Shown here in pieces: positions 1 to 8,545 of a DNA stretch of 40,590 bases. The notes under the pieces were generated by a model. The model was not told the origin of the DNA and made no database searches. It was given only the letters and a program-made list of their open reading frames with translations. Position 1 is the first letter of the stretch. Every line of letters begins with the position of its first letter. Source of the DNA: Oscillospiraceae bacterium. GTDB lineage: Bacteria > Bacillota > Clostridia > Oscillospirales > Butyricicoccaceae. Both the position numbers and the translations under genes were made by a program. The DNA lies in the NCBI GenBank assembly GCA_015068445.1, contig SVKN01000014.1, positions 1 to 40,590 on the forward strand, in the 5' to 3' direction.

Positions 1-449
1 GCCAGCTGGATCATTTCCTCGGCGGGAACGGCGATCAGGCGGATCTTGCCGCACAGGCCGTCCAGCGCGCCGGGCTCCTTCAGCGCGGCCGCGATGCCCA
101 GCAGGGCGGCAGCCTGGCCGTGGTGGCCGCAGCAATGGGTCATGCCGTTGACGGATTCGGGATGGTTGGCGATGTCAAGAGCGTCCAGCTCGCCGAAGAT
201 GGCCAGCGTGGGGCCTTCCTTGCCGGTGTCCACATCGGTGTAGAAGCCGGGGATATCGCCGAAGCCGGGGATCTTGCCGGCCAGGACCAGCTCATAGCCC
301 AGGGCCTCGAACTTCTCTACCAGATACGCATGAGCCTCCCACTCGGTGTAGCCGGTCTGGGGATGGGCCCACAGCCAGCGCTCCGCGTCGAGGATCAGCT
401 GCTTGTTGGCGTCTACGTTCTTGACGATGAGTTCTTGTCTTTCGGTCAT
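1..449 (-). CDS. M20D-type amidohydrolase, N-terminal part (cut by window edge)
   Basis: This is the first 149 codons of a metal-dependent amidohydrolase; the reading frame is still open at base 1. The protein starts MTERQELIVKN, has an aromatic-rich stretch (LWAHPQTGYTEWEAHAYL) typical of the start of M20D aminoacylase/carboxypeptidase-like enzymes, then GELDALDI and the metal site HCCGHHGQ around residues 106-113. Known M20D enzymes (AbgA/AbgB, HipO, IAA-amino acid hydrolases) hydrolyse N-acyl amino acids or small peptides in the cytosol with a Cys/His/Glu two-metal site. The HHGQ ending differs from the more common HDxH and resembles the AbgB-like branch. The ATG is preceded by AAAGGAG at 6-7 nt spacing. 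A second M20D gene lies at the other end of the window. Substrate unknown. Confidence 0.85.
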   Translation of the reverse strand, partial: MTERQELIVKNVDANKQLILDAERWLWAHPQTGYTEWEAHAYLVEKFEALGYELVLAGKIPGFGDIPGFYTDVDTGKEGPTLAIFGELDALDIANHPESVNGMTHCCGHHGQAAALLGIAAALKEPGALDGLCGKIRLIAVPAEEMIQL

Positions 450-496
450 ATTGGTGCTCCTTTCAGATCAATAATAATCATTTCTCACTGTCATAC

Positions 497-502
497 AGTA
501 TA
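497..502 (-). promoter_or_regulatory. Probable extended -10 promoter for the left amidohydrolase
   Basis: On the minus strand TGC-TATACT is an extended -10 box about 48 bases upstream of the amidohydrolase ATG. The -35 region is only T-rich (TTTTTA at 17-nt spacing), so the call rests on the extended -10. Confidence 0.45.
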
Positions 503-601
503 GCACCACTTTCACGAAATAAAAAGCAAAACAGGCCCCTTTGGCTCAAAATCAACGCTTTTTACAGCTTAAATTGGTAAAGTTGCACAAAGCGAACCGA
601 T

Positions 602-1012
602 TTATCGGCGGCTGTCCAGATAGCTCTGCAGGATGACGGCAGCGGCCACGGCGTCCACCTTCGCCCGCTGTTTGCCGCGCTTTTTCCCGGCGTCGCTGAG
701 GATGCGGTTGGCCGTGATGGACGTGCCGCGCTCGTCGAAATACCGCACGGGCAGGCCGCTTTTCTCCTCCAGCGCCGCGCCGAAGATCCGGGACTTTTCG
801 GCCCGGGGGCCTTCGGTGCCGTCCATGTTCTTCGGCAGGCCCAGCACGATCTCCTCGGGCCGCTCCTCTTCGATCATCCCGCACAGTTTGTCCAGCAGCA
901 GCGCCCGGTCCCGGCACGTCACGGTGACGCTGCGCCCGGCCAGGAAGCCCGTCAGGTCGGAAAAGGCCACGCCCGTGCGCACGTCGCCCAGATCGACTGC
1001 CATGACTTTCAT
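602..1012 (-). CDS. ruvX: Holliday junction resolvase-like / pre-16S rRNA nuclease RuvX (YqgF)
   Basis: A 136-residue RNase H-fold nuclease of the YqgF/RuvX family, which processes the 5' end of pre-16S rRNA and has been described as a putative Holliday junction resolvase. Visible family motifs: MKVMAVDLGDVRTGVAFSD at the start (first catalytic Asp), EIVLGLPKNMDGTEG in the middle, YFDERGTSITANRIL (the conserved FDER box) and KVDAVAAAVILQSYLD at the end, with the last catalytic Asp. The length fits the family (about 135-145). An in-frame ATG 21 bases upstream exists, but the chosen ATG has AAAGGGG at good spacing and begins with the conserved MKVMAVDLG. It has its own promoter at 1037-1065 and is divergent from RNase J. 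No clear terminator follows; transcription may continue into the amidohydrolase. Confidence 0.93.
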   Translation of the reverse strand: MKVMAVDLGDVRTGVAFSDLTGFLAGRSVTVTCRDRALLLDKLCGMIEEERPEEIVLGLPKNMDGTEGPRAEKSRIFGAALEEKSGLPVRYFDERGTSITANRILSDAGKKRGKQRAKVDAVAAAVILQSYLDSRR

Positions 1013-1036
1013 GAGATCATCCCCTTTCTGCATACC

Positions 1037-1065
1037 AGTATAGCGGAATCCGCCCCCGATTGCAA
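1037..1065 (-). promoter_or_regulatory. Promoter of ruvX
   Basis: Minus strand: TTGCAA (1060-1065), 17-nt spacer, TATACT (1037-1042), 25 bases upstream of the ruvX ATG. It lies back to back with the rnj promoter. Confidence 0.65.
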
Positions 1066-1091
1066 CGCGGGAAGGCGGCGCGTTTAAAAAC

Positions 1092-1120
1092 TTGCATATC
1101 GGGGAAAGATATGGTATAGT
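1092..1120 (+). promoter_or_regulatory. Promoter of the RNase J gene
   Basis: TTGCAT (1092-1097), 17-nt spacer, TATAGT (1115-1120). A start near 1127 would give a leader of about 205 nt before the rnj ATG. Confidence 0.65.
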
Positions 1121-1126
1121 ATAAAA

Positions 1127-1332
1127 TCGAAATGATATCGACCCCCCGGACGGGGGATCGTGAGATTTGGTTTTCGCCCCTTCCTGAGCGAGGCTAGGAA
1201 GCGGGTCTTATAGATCATACAATCGCATCACGACAGCCGCAGGTCGATGTGGACGGCCGGCCTTTGTTTTTGTACGCCCAACGGGGCGCGCCTGGCTTTT
1301 TGCGTCTGCCGCACGAGAGAAACGGAGTAAAT
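1127..1332 (+). promoter_or_regulatory. Long structured 5' leader of RNase J mRNA, unknown class
   Basis: About 205 nt between the predicted transcription start and the rnj ATG contain no convincing gene. Hairpins that can be read: 1139-1160 (CGA + CCCCC against GGGGG + TCG with one mismatch, loop GGAC); 1180-1201 (CTTCCT/AGGAAG, then AGC/GCT, loop GAG); a CGCCC/GGGCG hairpin with loop AA(C) near 1277-1290; and a bulged CATC..GAC/GTC.GATG stem near 1223-1247. A T-rich CTTTGTTTTTG run follows about 1261. I do not recognise a riboswitch, 6S, SRP or tmRNA signature. By analogy with the 5'UTR autocontrol of RNase E, it could sense RNase J activity; that is inference only. Confidence 0.4.
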
Positions 1333-3225
1333 ATGCAGGAAAAAAAGAATACCGCAGGCCGCCAGAGAGCGGCCGCAAAGCAGCGCCAGACGGCCAGAGA
1401 ACCCGCCGCCGTGGCGAAAAAGGCCGCCAAGCGCAAGAGCAAAACAGAAAACGCGGTGGCCGAGACCGTGGCGGCGGCTGCCAAAAAGACGGTCCGCGCC
1501 GCCCGCAAGACGGCGGCGAAGGTCAAGCTGCCCGCCCAGACCGCCGAAAAGAAGAGCGCCAAAGCGCCGAAGCTGCGCATCATCCCCCTGGGCGGCCTCA
1601 ACGAGATCGGCAAGAACATGACCGTGTTCGAGTACGGCGACGACATGTTCATCGTCGACTGCGGCGTCACGTTCCCCGACGACGAGCTGCTGGGCGTCGA
1701 CCTCGTCATCCCCGACATGACCTACGTCGTGCAGAACAAGGACAAGGTCCGCGGCGTGGTGCTCACCCACGCCCACGAGGACCACATCGGCTCGCTGCCC
1801 TACTTTCTTCGGGACGTCAAGGCGCCCATCTACTGCACAGCGCTGACCGCCGGCATGGTGTCGATGAAGATCTCGGAGCACAAGAATCTGGGCAAGGTGA
1901 AGATCAACGTCAAGAAGGCAGGGGACAAGTTCAAGCTCGGCTGCTTTGAGATTGAGCTGATCCGCGTCAACCATTCCATCTCCGACGCCGTCGGTCTGGC
2001 CATCAAGACGCCCGTGGGCGTCGTGGTCATGACGGGCGACTTCAAGATCGACCCCACGCCCATCCGCGGCGAGATGATCGATCTGGAGCGCTTCGGCAGA
2101 CTGGGCAGGGAAGGGGTCCTGCTGCTGATGAGCGACTCCACCAACGCCGAGCGCCCGGGCATCTCCATGAGCGAGCGCAAGGTGGGCGAGTCCTTCGACA
2201 GCTGGTTCAAGGGCTGCGACAGGCGCATCATCATCGCCACCTTCGCCTCCAACGTGGACCGTCTGCAGCAGATCATCAACACCGCCGTCAAGTACAAGCG
2301 CAAGGTCGCCGTCTCCGGCCGCAGCATGGAGAACATCCTCAAGGTGGCGCTGGAGCTGGGCTACCTCGACATCCCCGACAAGACGCTCATCGAGCTGAGC
2401 CAGATCAACCGCTACCCCAAGGATCAGCTCGTCGTCATCACCACGGGCAGCCAGGGCGAGCCCATGAGCGCCCTGTACCGCATGGCCTTCACGGGTCACC
2501 GCCAGATCGAGGTGGGCAAGGACGACCGCATCATCATCTCTGCGTCTCCCATCCCCGGCAACGAGAAGGCCATCTCCCAGATGGTCAACGAGCTGTTCCG
2601 CCGCGGCGCCGACGTGGTGTACAACGCCATCGCCGACGTCCACGTCTCCGGTCACGCCTGTCAGGAGGAACTGAAGATCATCCTCTCCCTCGTCAGGCCC
2701 AAATACTTCATGCCCGTCCACGGCGAGTGCCGCCATCTGCTGATGCACGCCAGCCTGGCCCAGACCTGCGGCGTGGACAGCAGCCGCATCCTCATCGGCG
2801 ACCTGGGGTCCGTGGTGGAGCTGGACGGCGAGAACGCCTGGCAGACCTCCACCGTGCAGGCCGGCCGTGTGCTGGTGGACGGCTACGGTGTGGGCGACGT
2901 GGGCACCGCGGTCCTGCGGGAGCGCAAGCTCCTCAGCGCCGAGGGCATCATCGTGGCCGAGACCGTCATGAACCGCGACCTGACGGCCATCGTCTCCGGC
3001 CCGGACATCATCTCCCGCGGCTTCATCTTCACCAAGGAAGCCGAGGAGCTCACCGAGGAGATGCGCCGCCTGACCAAAAAGGTCATCGAGGACTGCATGG
3101 CCGAGCGCCGCCTCCGCGACCGCAGCGTCATCAAAAACCGCATCCGCGACGAGCTCAGCGAATACCTCTTCCGCCAGATCAAGCGCAGCCCCATGGTGCT
3201 GCCCATCATCACGGAAGTCCAATAA
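1333..3225 (+). CDS. rnj: Ribonuclease J (metallo-beta-lactamase/beta-CASP family)
   Basis: A 630-residue RNase J, an endonuclease and 5'-3' exonuclease that matures and degrades RNA in the cytoplasm. The conserved body begins near residue 78 with KLRIIPLGGLNEIGKNMTVF and VDCGVTFPD; the zinc site THAHEDHIGSLPYFL (HxHxDH at 146-151) is intact; beta-CASP motifs follow, with GVVVMTGDFKID, TTGSQGEPMSAL and VHGECRHLLMHA before the C-terminal domain. The first ~80 residues are an added basic, Ala/Lys-rich low-complexity tail (AKKAAKRKSK, AAAAKKTVRAARKTAAK) that is probably disordered and may bind RNA. The frame is open to an ATG at 1249, but the ATG at 1333 follows AACGGAG and is preferred. It is monocistronic: own promoter, leader and terminator. 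Confidence 0.95.
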   Translation: MQEKKNTAGRQRAAAKQRQTAREPAAVAKKAAKRKSKTENAVAETVAAAAKKTVRAARKTAAKVKLPAQTAEKKSAKAPKLRIIPLGGLNEIGKNMTVFEYGDDMFIVDCGVTFPDDELLGVDLVIPDMTYVVQNKDKVRGVVLTHAHEDHIGSLPYFLRDVKAPIYCTALTAGMVSMKISEHKNLGKVKINVKKAGDKFKLGCFEIELIRVNHSISDAVGLAIKTPVGVVVMTGDFKIDPTPIRGEMIDLERFGRLGREGVLLLMSDSTNAERPGISMSERKVGESFDSWFKGCDRRIIIATFASNVDRLQQIINTAVKYKRKVAVSGRSMENILKVALELGYLDIPDKTLIELSQINRYPKDQLVVITTGSQGEPMSALYRMAFTGHRQIEVGKDDRIIISASPIPGNEKAISQMVNELFRRGADVVYNAIADVHVSGHACQEELKIILSLVRPKYFMPVHGECRHLLMHASLAQTCGVDSSRILIGDLGSVVELDGENAWQTSTVQAGRVLVDGYGVGDVGTAVLRERKLLSAEGIIVAETVMNRDLTAIVSGPDIISRGFIFTKEAEELTEEMRRLTKKVIEDCMAERRLRDRSVIKNRIRDELSEYLFRQIKRSPMVLPIITEVQ

Positions 3226-3226
3226 G

Positions 3227-3255
3227 AAAAAAGCCTCCCGCCCGGGAGGCTTTTT
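3227..3255 (+). terminator. Intrinsic terminator of rnj
   Basis: Immediately after the stop codon: an A-tract, 8-bp stem GCCTCCCG/CGGGAGGC and T5. Confidence 0.9.
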
Positions 3256-3335
3256 CCGTGTTTCGGCGGAAGATTGAGCGGACGATCGCGGCGGTATCCT
3301 CGATCCGCTTTTCGCGCCACTTTTTCCCGCCGCGC

Positions 3336-3364
3336 TTTACATTTCCCACGCGTTTTGCTATACT
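3336..3364 (+). promoter_or_regulatory. Promoter of the gdpP-rplI-dnaB-tilS-hpt-ftsH run
   Basis: TTTACA (3336-3341), 17-nt spacer, TATACT (3359-3364), followed by a run of TATA-like sequence. No other promoter or terminator is evident until after ftsH. Confidence 0.65.
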
Positions 3365-3429
3365 ATCTATATCTATAGGTATACCTTCCCTGTGGCGGGC
3401 CTGTCCCGCCGTGAAATGAGGCGAACGAT

Positions 3430-5433
3430 ATGGATAAAAAACTGGCCAAGCTGCTGGAGCCGGGGTTCAAGCTGATCTTTGCGATCCTCGTGCTGTTCGT
3501 GGCCGTGACCTTTTATTTTTCGGTCCCCGTTGGCGCCGCGGAGGCGGTGGTGACGCTTCTGGTGCTGGTCTATTACAAGAGCCGCGCCCGCAAGCGCAGC
3601 AACAGCATGCGCCGCTACGTGGAGGCGCTGGCTTTTCAGGTGGACAACGCCTCCAAGCACACCATGATCAATTTCCCCCTGCCCATGATGGTCCTGCGCC
3701 TGGACACCGGCGAGGTCATCTGGCAGAACGAGGTCATGGAGGGGCTGATGAACGTGGGCAGCCACGCCTTCGACCTGCACATCACCGAGCTCGTTCCGGG
3801 CTTTGACACCAAATGGATCATGGAGGGCAAGAACTGCTGTCCCCACGACGTGTCCCTGGGCGAGCGCAAGTTCATTGTCTACGGCAACCTCGTCACCGCC
3901 GACGATCCTGCGGCGGGCAGCCTGCTGGCCACGCTGTTCTGGGTGGACATCACCGACTACAGCGAGCTGCGCGAGCGCTTCCGCCGCTCCCGCCCCGTGG
4001 TGGGCATGCTGCTGATCGACAGCCACGAGGAGCTTTACAAGAATATCGACGAGACCGAAAAATCGATGATCACCGCGGAGATCGACTCCCGCCTGTCCAA
4101 CTGGATCAAAAAGACCGGCGGCATCTTCCGCAAGCTGGAGCGCGGCAAGTACCTGACGGTGTTTGAAAACGCGGCGCTGCTGGACCTGATCGCCGACAAG
4201 TTCTCGATCCTCGAGTCCATGCATGAGGTGAAGAACAGCGAGGGCATCCCCGCCACGCTGTCCATCGGCATCGGCCGGGGCGAGGACTGCAGCCTCAGCG
4301 AGCTTTACACCTTCGCCAATCTGAGCATCGACATGGCGCTGTCCCGCGGCGGCGACCAGGCGGTCGTCAAGTCCCCCGGCGGCTTCGAGTTCTACGGCGG
4401 CAACAGCAAGGAGATCGAGAAGCGCACCAAGGTCAAGTCCCGCGTCATGGCCAACGCCCTGCGCCAGCTGATCATGGATTCGTCCCAGGTCTTCGTCATG
4501 GGCCATCGCGTGTCCGACCTCGACGCCATCGGCGCGGCCGCCGGCGTGGTGGCCGCCGTGCGCAGGCTGGGCAAGACGCCGTATCTCGTGTGCAACCGGG
4601 ACGTCACCTCCGCCCGGGAGCTGATCGACCGTCTGGCGGCGGCTCCCGAGTACAGCCGCGTCTTCATCACCGAGGAGGAGGCCATGATGCTCTGCGACGC
4701 CAACTCCCTGCTGGTGGTCGTCGACACCTCCCGGCCCGATATCGTCGACGCCCCGCGCCTGCTGGACACCATCCAGAAGGTGGCCGTCATCGACCACCAT
4801 CGCCGCGCCGCCAGCTATATCGAGCGCACGGCCATCAACATGCACGAGCCCTACGCCAGCTCCGCCAGCGAGCTCGTCACCGAGCTGCTGCAGTATATCC
4901 TGTCGCCCACCGATCTGCTGAAATCGGAGGCGGAGGCGCTTCTGGCGGGCATCGTTCTCGACACCAAGAGCTTCACGGTCAAGACCGGCGTGCGCACCTT
5001 CGAGGCCGCCGCCTGGCTGCGCCAGATCGGCGCCGACACCGTCGACGTGCGCAAGATGTTCTCCGGCAATCTGGAGGGCTACATCAAGCGCTATCAGCTG
5101 ATCTCCGAGGCGAAGCACGTGTTCCCGGGCATCTCGCTGGTGGTCAGCCACGCCCCCGTGGACCGCGCCGTGGCCGCCCAGGCCGTCGACGAGCTGATCA
5201 ACATCAGCGACGTGGCCGCGGCCTTCGCCGTCTTTGCCGAAACTTCGGGCGGCTGCGCCGTGTCCGGCCGGTCCTACGGCAAGGTCAACGTCCAGTACGT
5301 GCTGGAGAAGATCGGCGGCGGCGGCAGCATGACCATGGCCGGCGCGCAGTTCGCAGACAAGCCCGTGGATGAGGTCGTGGAGCTTCTGACGGCCGCCATC
5401 GCGGAATATTTGAAGGATACGAAACAGAAATAA
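3430..5433 (+). CDS. gdpP: Cyclic-di-AMP phosphodiesterase GdpP (membrane DHH protein)
   Basis: A 667-residue GdpP/YybT protein that hydrolyses c-di-AMP to pApA. Order of parts: two membrane helices (about residues 15-55), a PAS-like domain (about 75-170), a degenerate GGDEF domain (about 180-320; SIGIGRGED and SRGGDQAVVK remain, but no GGDEF signature), then the DHH domain with GHRVSDLDAIG (358-368), VVDTSRPDIVD and IDHH (D455-H456-H457), LDTKSFTVKTG, and a DHHA1 end with GGGGSMTMAGAQ near 628-639. All Mn-binding motifs look intact, so the enzyme should be active. RBS GAGGCG. It is first in the gdpP-rplI-dnaB order that is conserved in Firmicutes, with 12 bases to rplI. Confidence 0.95.
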   Translation: MDKKLAKLLEPGFKLIFAILVLFVAVTFYFSVPVGAAEAVVTLLVLVYYKSRARKRSNSMRRYVEALAFQVDNASKHTMINFPLPMMVLRLDTGEVIWQNEVMEGLMNVGSHAFDLHITELVPGFDTKWIMEGKNCCPHDVSLGERKFIVYGNLVTADDPAAGSLLATLFWVDITDYSELRERFRRSRPVVGMLLIDSHEELYKNIDETEKSMITAEIDSRLSNWIKKTGGIFRKLERGKYLTVFENAALLDLIADKFSILESMHEVKNSEGIPATLSIGIGRGEDCSLSELYTFANLSIDMALSRGGDQAVVKSPGGFEFYGGNSKEIEKRTKVKSRVMANALRQLIMDSSQVFVMGHRVSDLDAIGAAAGVVAAVRRLGKTPYLVCNRDVTSARELIDRLAAAPEYSRVFITEEEAMMLCDANSLLVVVDTSRPDIVDAPRLLDTIQKVAVIDHHRRAASYIERTAINMHEPYASSASELVTELLQYILSPTDLLKSEAEALLAGIVLDTKSFTVKTGVRTFEAAAWLRQIGADTVDVRKMFSGNLEGYIKRYQLISEAKHVFPGISLVVSHAPVDRAVAAQAVDELINISDVAAAFAVFAETSGGCAVSGRSYGKVNVQYVLEKIGGGGSMTMAGAQFADKPVDEVVELLTAAIAEYLKDTKQK

Positions 5434-5445
5434 AGGAGAGACATT

Positions 5446-5892
5446 ATGAAAGTCATACTTCTTCAGGACGTCAAGGGACAGGGCAAGAAAAACGACATGA
5501 TCAACGTGTCCGACGGCTATGCCCGCAACTTCCTGTTCCCCAAAAAGCTGGCCATGGAGGCCACCCCCGACGCGCTCAACGCCAAGAAGATCGCCGATGA
5601 CGCCGCCGCCCGCAAGGTTGAGCGCGAGCGCCAGACCGCGCTGGAGCTGAAGGATAAGCTGGCCCAGATGCCCGTTTCCATCAAGGCCAAGGCCGGAACC
5701 GCCGGCAGGCTCTTCGGCTCCGTCACCACCAAGGAGATCTCGGATGCGCTGAAGGAGCAGTACAACATCGACCTGCCCAAGACCCGCCTGACGCTGGATG
5801 AGCCGATCAAGGCTTTCGGTACTTATGAAGTAAAGGCAAAGCTCTTTACAGAGGTCAACGGCGTCATCCGCGTCGTCGTCACCGAGGCATAG
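5446..5892 (+). CDS. rplI: 50S ribosomal protein L9
   Basis: 148 residues, normal length. The N-terminal RNA-binding domain carries the L9 signature [20 protein letters not shown] then FLFPKK; a charged connecting helix (residues about 45-75) leads to the C-terminal domain with [17 protein letters not shown]9 binds domain V of 23S rRNA near the L1 stalk and helps keep reading frame. RBS AAAGGAG, 7-8 nt before the ATG. It sits between gdpP and dnaB, 3 bases from the dnaB start, so the genes are co-transcribed. Confidence 0.97.
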   Translation: MKVILLQDVKGQGKKNDMINVSDGYARNFLFPKKLAMEATPDALNAKKIADDAAARKVERERQTALELKDKLAQMPVSIKAKAGTAGRLFGSVTTKEISDALKEQYNIDLPKTRLTLDEPIKAFGTYEVKAKLFTEVNGVIRVVVTEA

Positions 5893-5895
5893 CGC

Positions 5896-7245
5896 ATGAC
5901 CGCCGACCAGCTCTTTACAAGACGGGTCCCCTACAGCGTCGAGGCTGAGCAGGCCGTCATCGGCTCCATGATGATCGACCCCAAGTGCATCCCGCAGGTG
6001 ATCGAGACGCTGGTGGAGGAGGATTTCTACATCGAGACGAACCGGCTGATCTTCGCCGCCGTGTCCTACATGTTCACCTCCGGCCGCCAGATCGACCCCG
6101 TTACGGTGATCGACGAGATGAAGCTCATGGGCAACCGTCAGCAGGCGGACCGCGACTACTTCATCCAGCTCATCGAGACGACGCCCACCTCCTCCAACGT
6201 CATGGAGTACTGCCGCATCGTCCGCGGCAAGAGCATGCTGCGCCAGCTGCAGGACATCTCCGCCGAGATCTCGCAGATGACCATGGACGAGCAGGAGGAC
6301 CCCCAGACCATCGCCGACCTGGCCGAGCAGAAGATCTACGCCGTCCGGCAGGACCGGGAGATCAAGGGCCTCAAGACCATCAACTCCGCCATCGCCGAGG
6401 TGTACAACCACCTGGATGAAATGAGCAAGCACCCCGGCGGCCTGCCGGGCCTGCCCACAGGCTTTTCCGAGCTGGACCGCTTCATCGGCGGCCTGAACAA
6501 GTCCGACTTGATCCTCATGGCTTCCCGCCCCGGCATGGGCAAGACGTCCATCGCGCTGAACATCGCCCGGTCCGCCATCCGCGACTCCGACAAGACCGTG
6601 GTCATCTTCCAGCTGGAGATGTCGAGCCAGCAGCTGGCCATGCGCATGCTGTCCGGCGAGGCGCTGGTGGACAATAAAAAGCTCCGCATGGGCAACCTCA
6701 GCGACGAGGACTGGGAGCGCGTGGCGGGCGCCGCGACGCAGCTGACCCAGAACCACATCCTCATCGACGACGATTCCGGCATCACCGTGCCGGAGATGAT
6801 GGCCAAGTGCCGCCGCGTGGGCGACAATCTGGGCCTGATCGTCGTGGACTACCTCCAGCTGATGCATGCGCCCCGGCGCATCGACAACCGCGTCAACGAG
6901 GTGGCCGAGATCTCCCGCTCGCTGAAGATCATGGCCAAGGAGCTCAACGTCCCGGTCCTCTGCCTGTCCCAGCTGTCCCGCGGCCCCGAGAGCCGCACGG
7001 ACAAGAGGCCCATGCTGTCCGACCTGCGCGAATCCGGCTCCATCGAGCAGGACGCCGACATCGTCCTGTTCATCTACCGCCCCGACTACTATGGCGACGT
7101 GCCCCCGGAGCAGCAGAACATGGCCGAGCTGATCATCGCCAAGAACCGTCACGGCGAGGTCGGCAAGATCGAGCTGCAGTGGGAGGGCCAGTTCACCACC
7201 TTCCGTGGCAGGGAGACCAGATATGAGGAACCCCCGCGTTATTAA
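5896..7245 (+). CDS. dnaB: Replicative DNA helicase DnaB
   Basis: 449 residues, the usual length for the hexameric replication-fork helicase. N-terminal helical domain (RRVPYSVEAEQAVIGSMM) that contacts primase; linker; RecA-like motor beginning GLPTGFSELDRFIGGL, Walker A RPGMGKTS at 211-218, Walker B LIVVDYLQLM, then LSQLSRGPESR and the DLRESGSIEQDADIVLFI motif with the arginine-finger region. No intein or insertion is present. The start has only a weak RBS inside the end of rplI, suggesting translational coupling. Confidence 0.97.
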   Translation: MTADQLFTRRVPYSVEAEQAVIGSMMIDPKCIPQVIETLVEEDFYIETNRLIFAAVSYMFTSGRQIDPVTVIDEMKLMGNRQQADRDYFIQLIETTPTSSNVMEYCRIVRGKSMLRQLQDISAEISQMTMDEQEDPQTIADLAEQKIYAVRQDREIKGLKTINSAIAEVYNHLDEMSKHPGGLPGLPTGFSELDRFIGGLNKSDLILMASRPGMGKTSIALNIARSAIRDSDKTVVIFQLEMSSQQLAMRMLSGEALVDNKKLRMGNLSDEDWERVAGAATQLTQNHILIDDDSGITVPEMMAKCRRVGDNLGLIVVDYLQLMHAPRRIDNRVNEVAEISRSLKIMAKELNVPVLCLSQLSRGPESRTDKRPMLSDLRESGSIEQDADIVLFIYRPDYYGDVPPEQQNMAELIIAKNRHGEVGKIELQWEGQFTTFRGRETRYEEPPRY

Positions 7246-8545
7246 CCGAACACTTCTTCAAAAGGGCGACAGGATTCTTGTCGCCCTTTCGGGCGGCGCC
7301 GATTCGGTCTGCCTGCTCCACGCCCTGTGCGCCCTGCGTCCGGAGCTGGAGCTGACCGTGGCGGCCGCCCATTATATTCACGGCATCCGTCCGGAGGCCG
7401 CCGAAGCCGAGCTGGCGCTGGTGCGCGCGCTGTGCGCGCGCCTGGACGTCCCGCTCACCGTGGGCAGGGGGGACGTGCCCACTTACGCCGCCCGAAACCG
7501 CATGGGCCTGGAGGAGGCGGCGCGGACGCTGCGCTACGCCTTCCTGTACGAGACCCTCGACGCTCTCGGGTTCGACAAGCTGGCCACGGCCCATAACCTT
7601 TCGGACAACGCCGAGACCGTGCTGCTGGACCTGACCCGCGGCGCGGGCCTCCGCGGCTTTGCCGGCATCCCCGAGCAGGGCGAGCGGCTGATCCGCCCTC
7701 TGCTGCGCACCGGCCGGGCGGAGATCGAGGCGTACGACAGCGCTAATGACTTGCCGTACGTCATCGACGGATCGAACGGCGACACAGTCTACAGCCGCAA
7801 CCGCATCCGCAAAAATGTCCTGCCGGAGCTGCGGGCGATCGATCCCGCCGCCGATCGGGCGCTGATGCGCGCCTCGGACATCGCCCGGGAGGCCCTCGAT
7901 TTCATCGAGCAGGCTGCCCTGGCTCGGCTGGACGTCCCGCGGGAGCCCGGCACCGCGCCCGTTTCCGTCCTGCAGAGCGCCCACCCGGCGCTGCTGCGCC
8001 CCATGGTGCGCCGGCTGATGACGGAAGCGGGAGACGACGGCAGACGCCCCGACGCCCAGCGCACCGAGGCCGTGCGCCGTCTGCTGGCGTCGCCGCGCCG
8101 GAACGCGCGCATCCAGCTGGGCGGCGGGTATGAGATGACGCTACGCGGCGAAGAGCTCACCGTCGAACGGGCAGGGGAGGAGCCGACGCCCGACGGCGAG
8201 ACGATCCTGGTGCCCGGAAAACCGGTCCACTGGAACGGCTGGGAGATCGAGCTGGGCGGCACGCGCGGCGTCGCCTTCGAGGAAGCAAAGCTGACGCCGC
8301 CCTTCGTCGTCCGCGCCAGACGGCCCGGCGATGTGCTGGCCCGCCCCTGGGGCCACAAAAAAGTTAAAAAATATATGAATGAACGAAAAATTGCGCCGAA
8401 AACCCGTGACAGATTCCCTCTGATATGCGATAATAAAGGCGTATTGCTGATCGGAGACCTTGCAAAGGACTCCGAAAGGTGTTATAAACAGAACGGCAAG
8501 CCATTTTTGATTTATTGTGGGAGGTACCCTTCGGATGATGAATGA
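7223..8545 (+). CDS. tilS: tRNA(Ile)-lysidine synthase TilS
   Basis: 440 residues. TilS attaches lysine to C34 of tRNA-Ile(CAU), changing its identity from Met to Ile. N-terminal PP-loop ATPase motif LSGGADSVCLL (SGGADS at 23-28), AAHYIHGIRPEAAEAEL, and TAHNLSDNAETVLL; the C-terminal domain shows RRPGDVLARPWGHKKVKKYM and PLICDNKGVLLIGD. The ATG at 7223, with AGGGAG 7 nt upstream, is preferred to an in-frame GTG at 7205; the gene therefore overlaps dnaB by 23 bp and hpt by 11 bp. tilS-hpt-ftsH is a conserved Firmicutes order. From about 8360 the DNA is noticeably more AT-rich than its surroundings, but the frame and the family motifs continue. Confidence 0.95.
   Translation: MRNPRVINRTLLQKGDRILVALSGGADSVCLLHALCALRPELELTVAAAHYIHGIRPEAAEAELALVRALCARLDVPLTVGRGDVPTYAARNRMGLEEAARTLRYAFLYETLDALGFDKLATAHNLSDNAETVLLDLTRGAGLRGFAGIPEQGERLIRPLLRTGRAEIEAYDSANDLPYVIDGSNGDTVYSRNRIRKNVLPELRAIDPAADRALMRASDIAREALDFIEQAALARLDVPREPGTAPVSVLQSAHPALLRPMVRRLMTEAGDDGRRPDAQRTEAVRRLLASPRRNARIQLGGGYEMTLRGEELTVERAGEEPTPDGETILVPGKPVHWNGWEIELGGTRGVAFEEAKLTPPFVVRARRPGDVLARPWGHKKVKKYMNERKIAPKTRDRFPLICDNKGVLLIGDLAKDSERCYKQNGKPFLIYCGRYPSDDE

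Noticed and set aside
1127..1332. 6S RNA, SRP RNA, tmRNA or a known riboswitch in the rnj leader
   Set aside because: None of the conserved sequences I know for these RNAs is present; it is left as an unclassified leader.
1228..3222. A 664-codon minus-strand frame over RNase J
   Set aside because: Same compositional shadow; no ribosome binding site, and RNase J on the plus strand is certain.
3258..3290. GTGTTTCGGCGGAAGATTG after rnj as a third copy of the element core
   Set aside because: It resembles only the left arm (TTTCGGCGGA), lacks the ACATGT centre and the GAAAAC arm, and has no flanking hairpin repeat.
3373..7152. A 1259-codon open frame on the minus strand across gdpP, rplI and dnaB
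   Set aside because: It is antisense to three clear genes. Its product is a His/Asp/Val/Leu/Gly-rich sequence without any family motif, as expected when GC-rich third positions remove TTA/CTA/TCA from the opposite strand.
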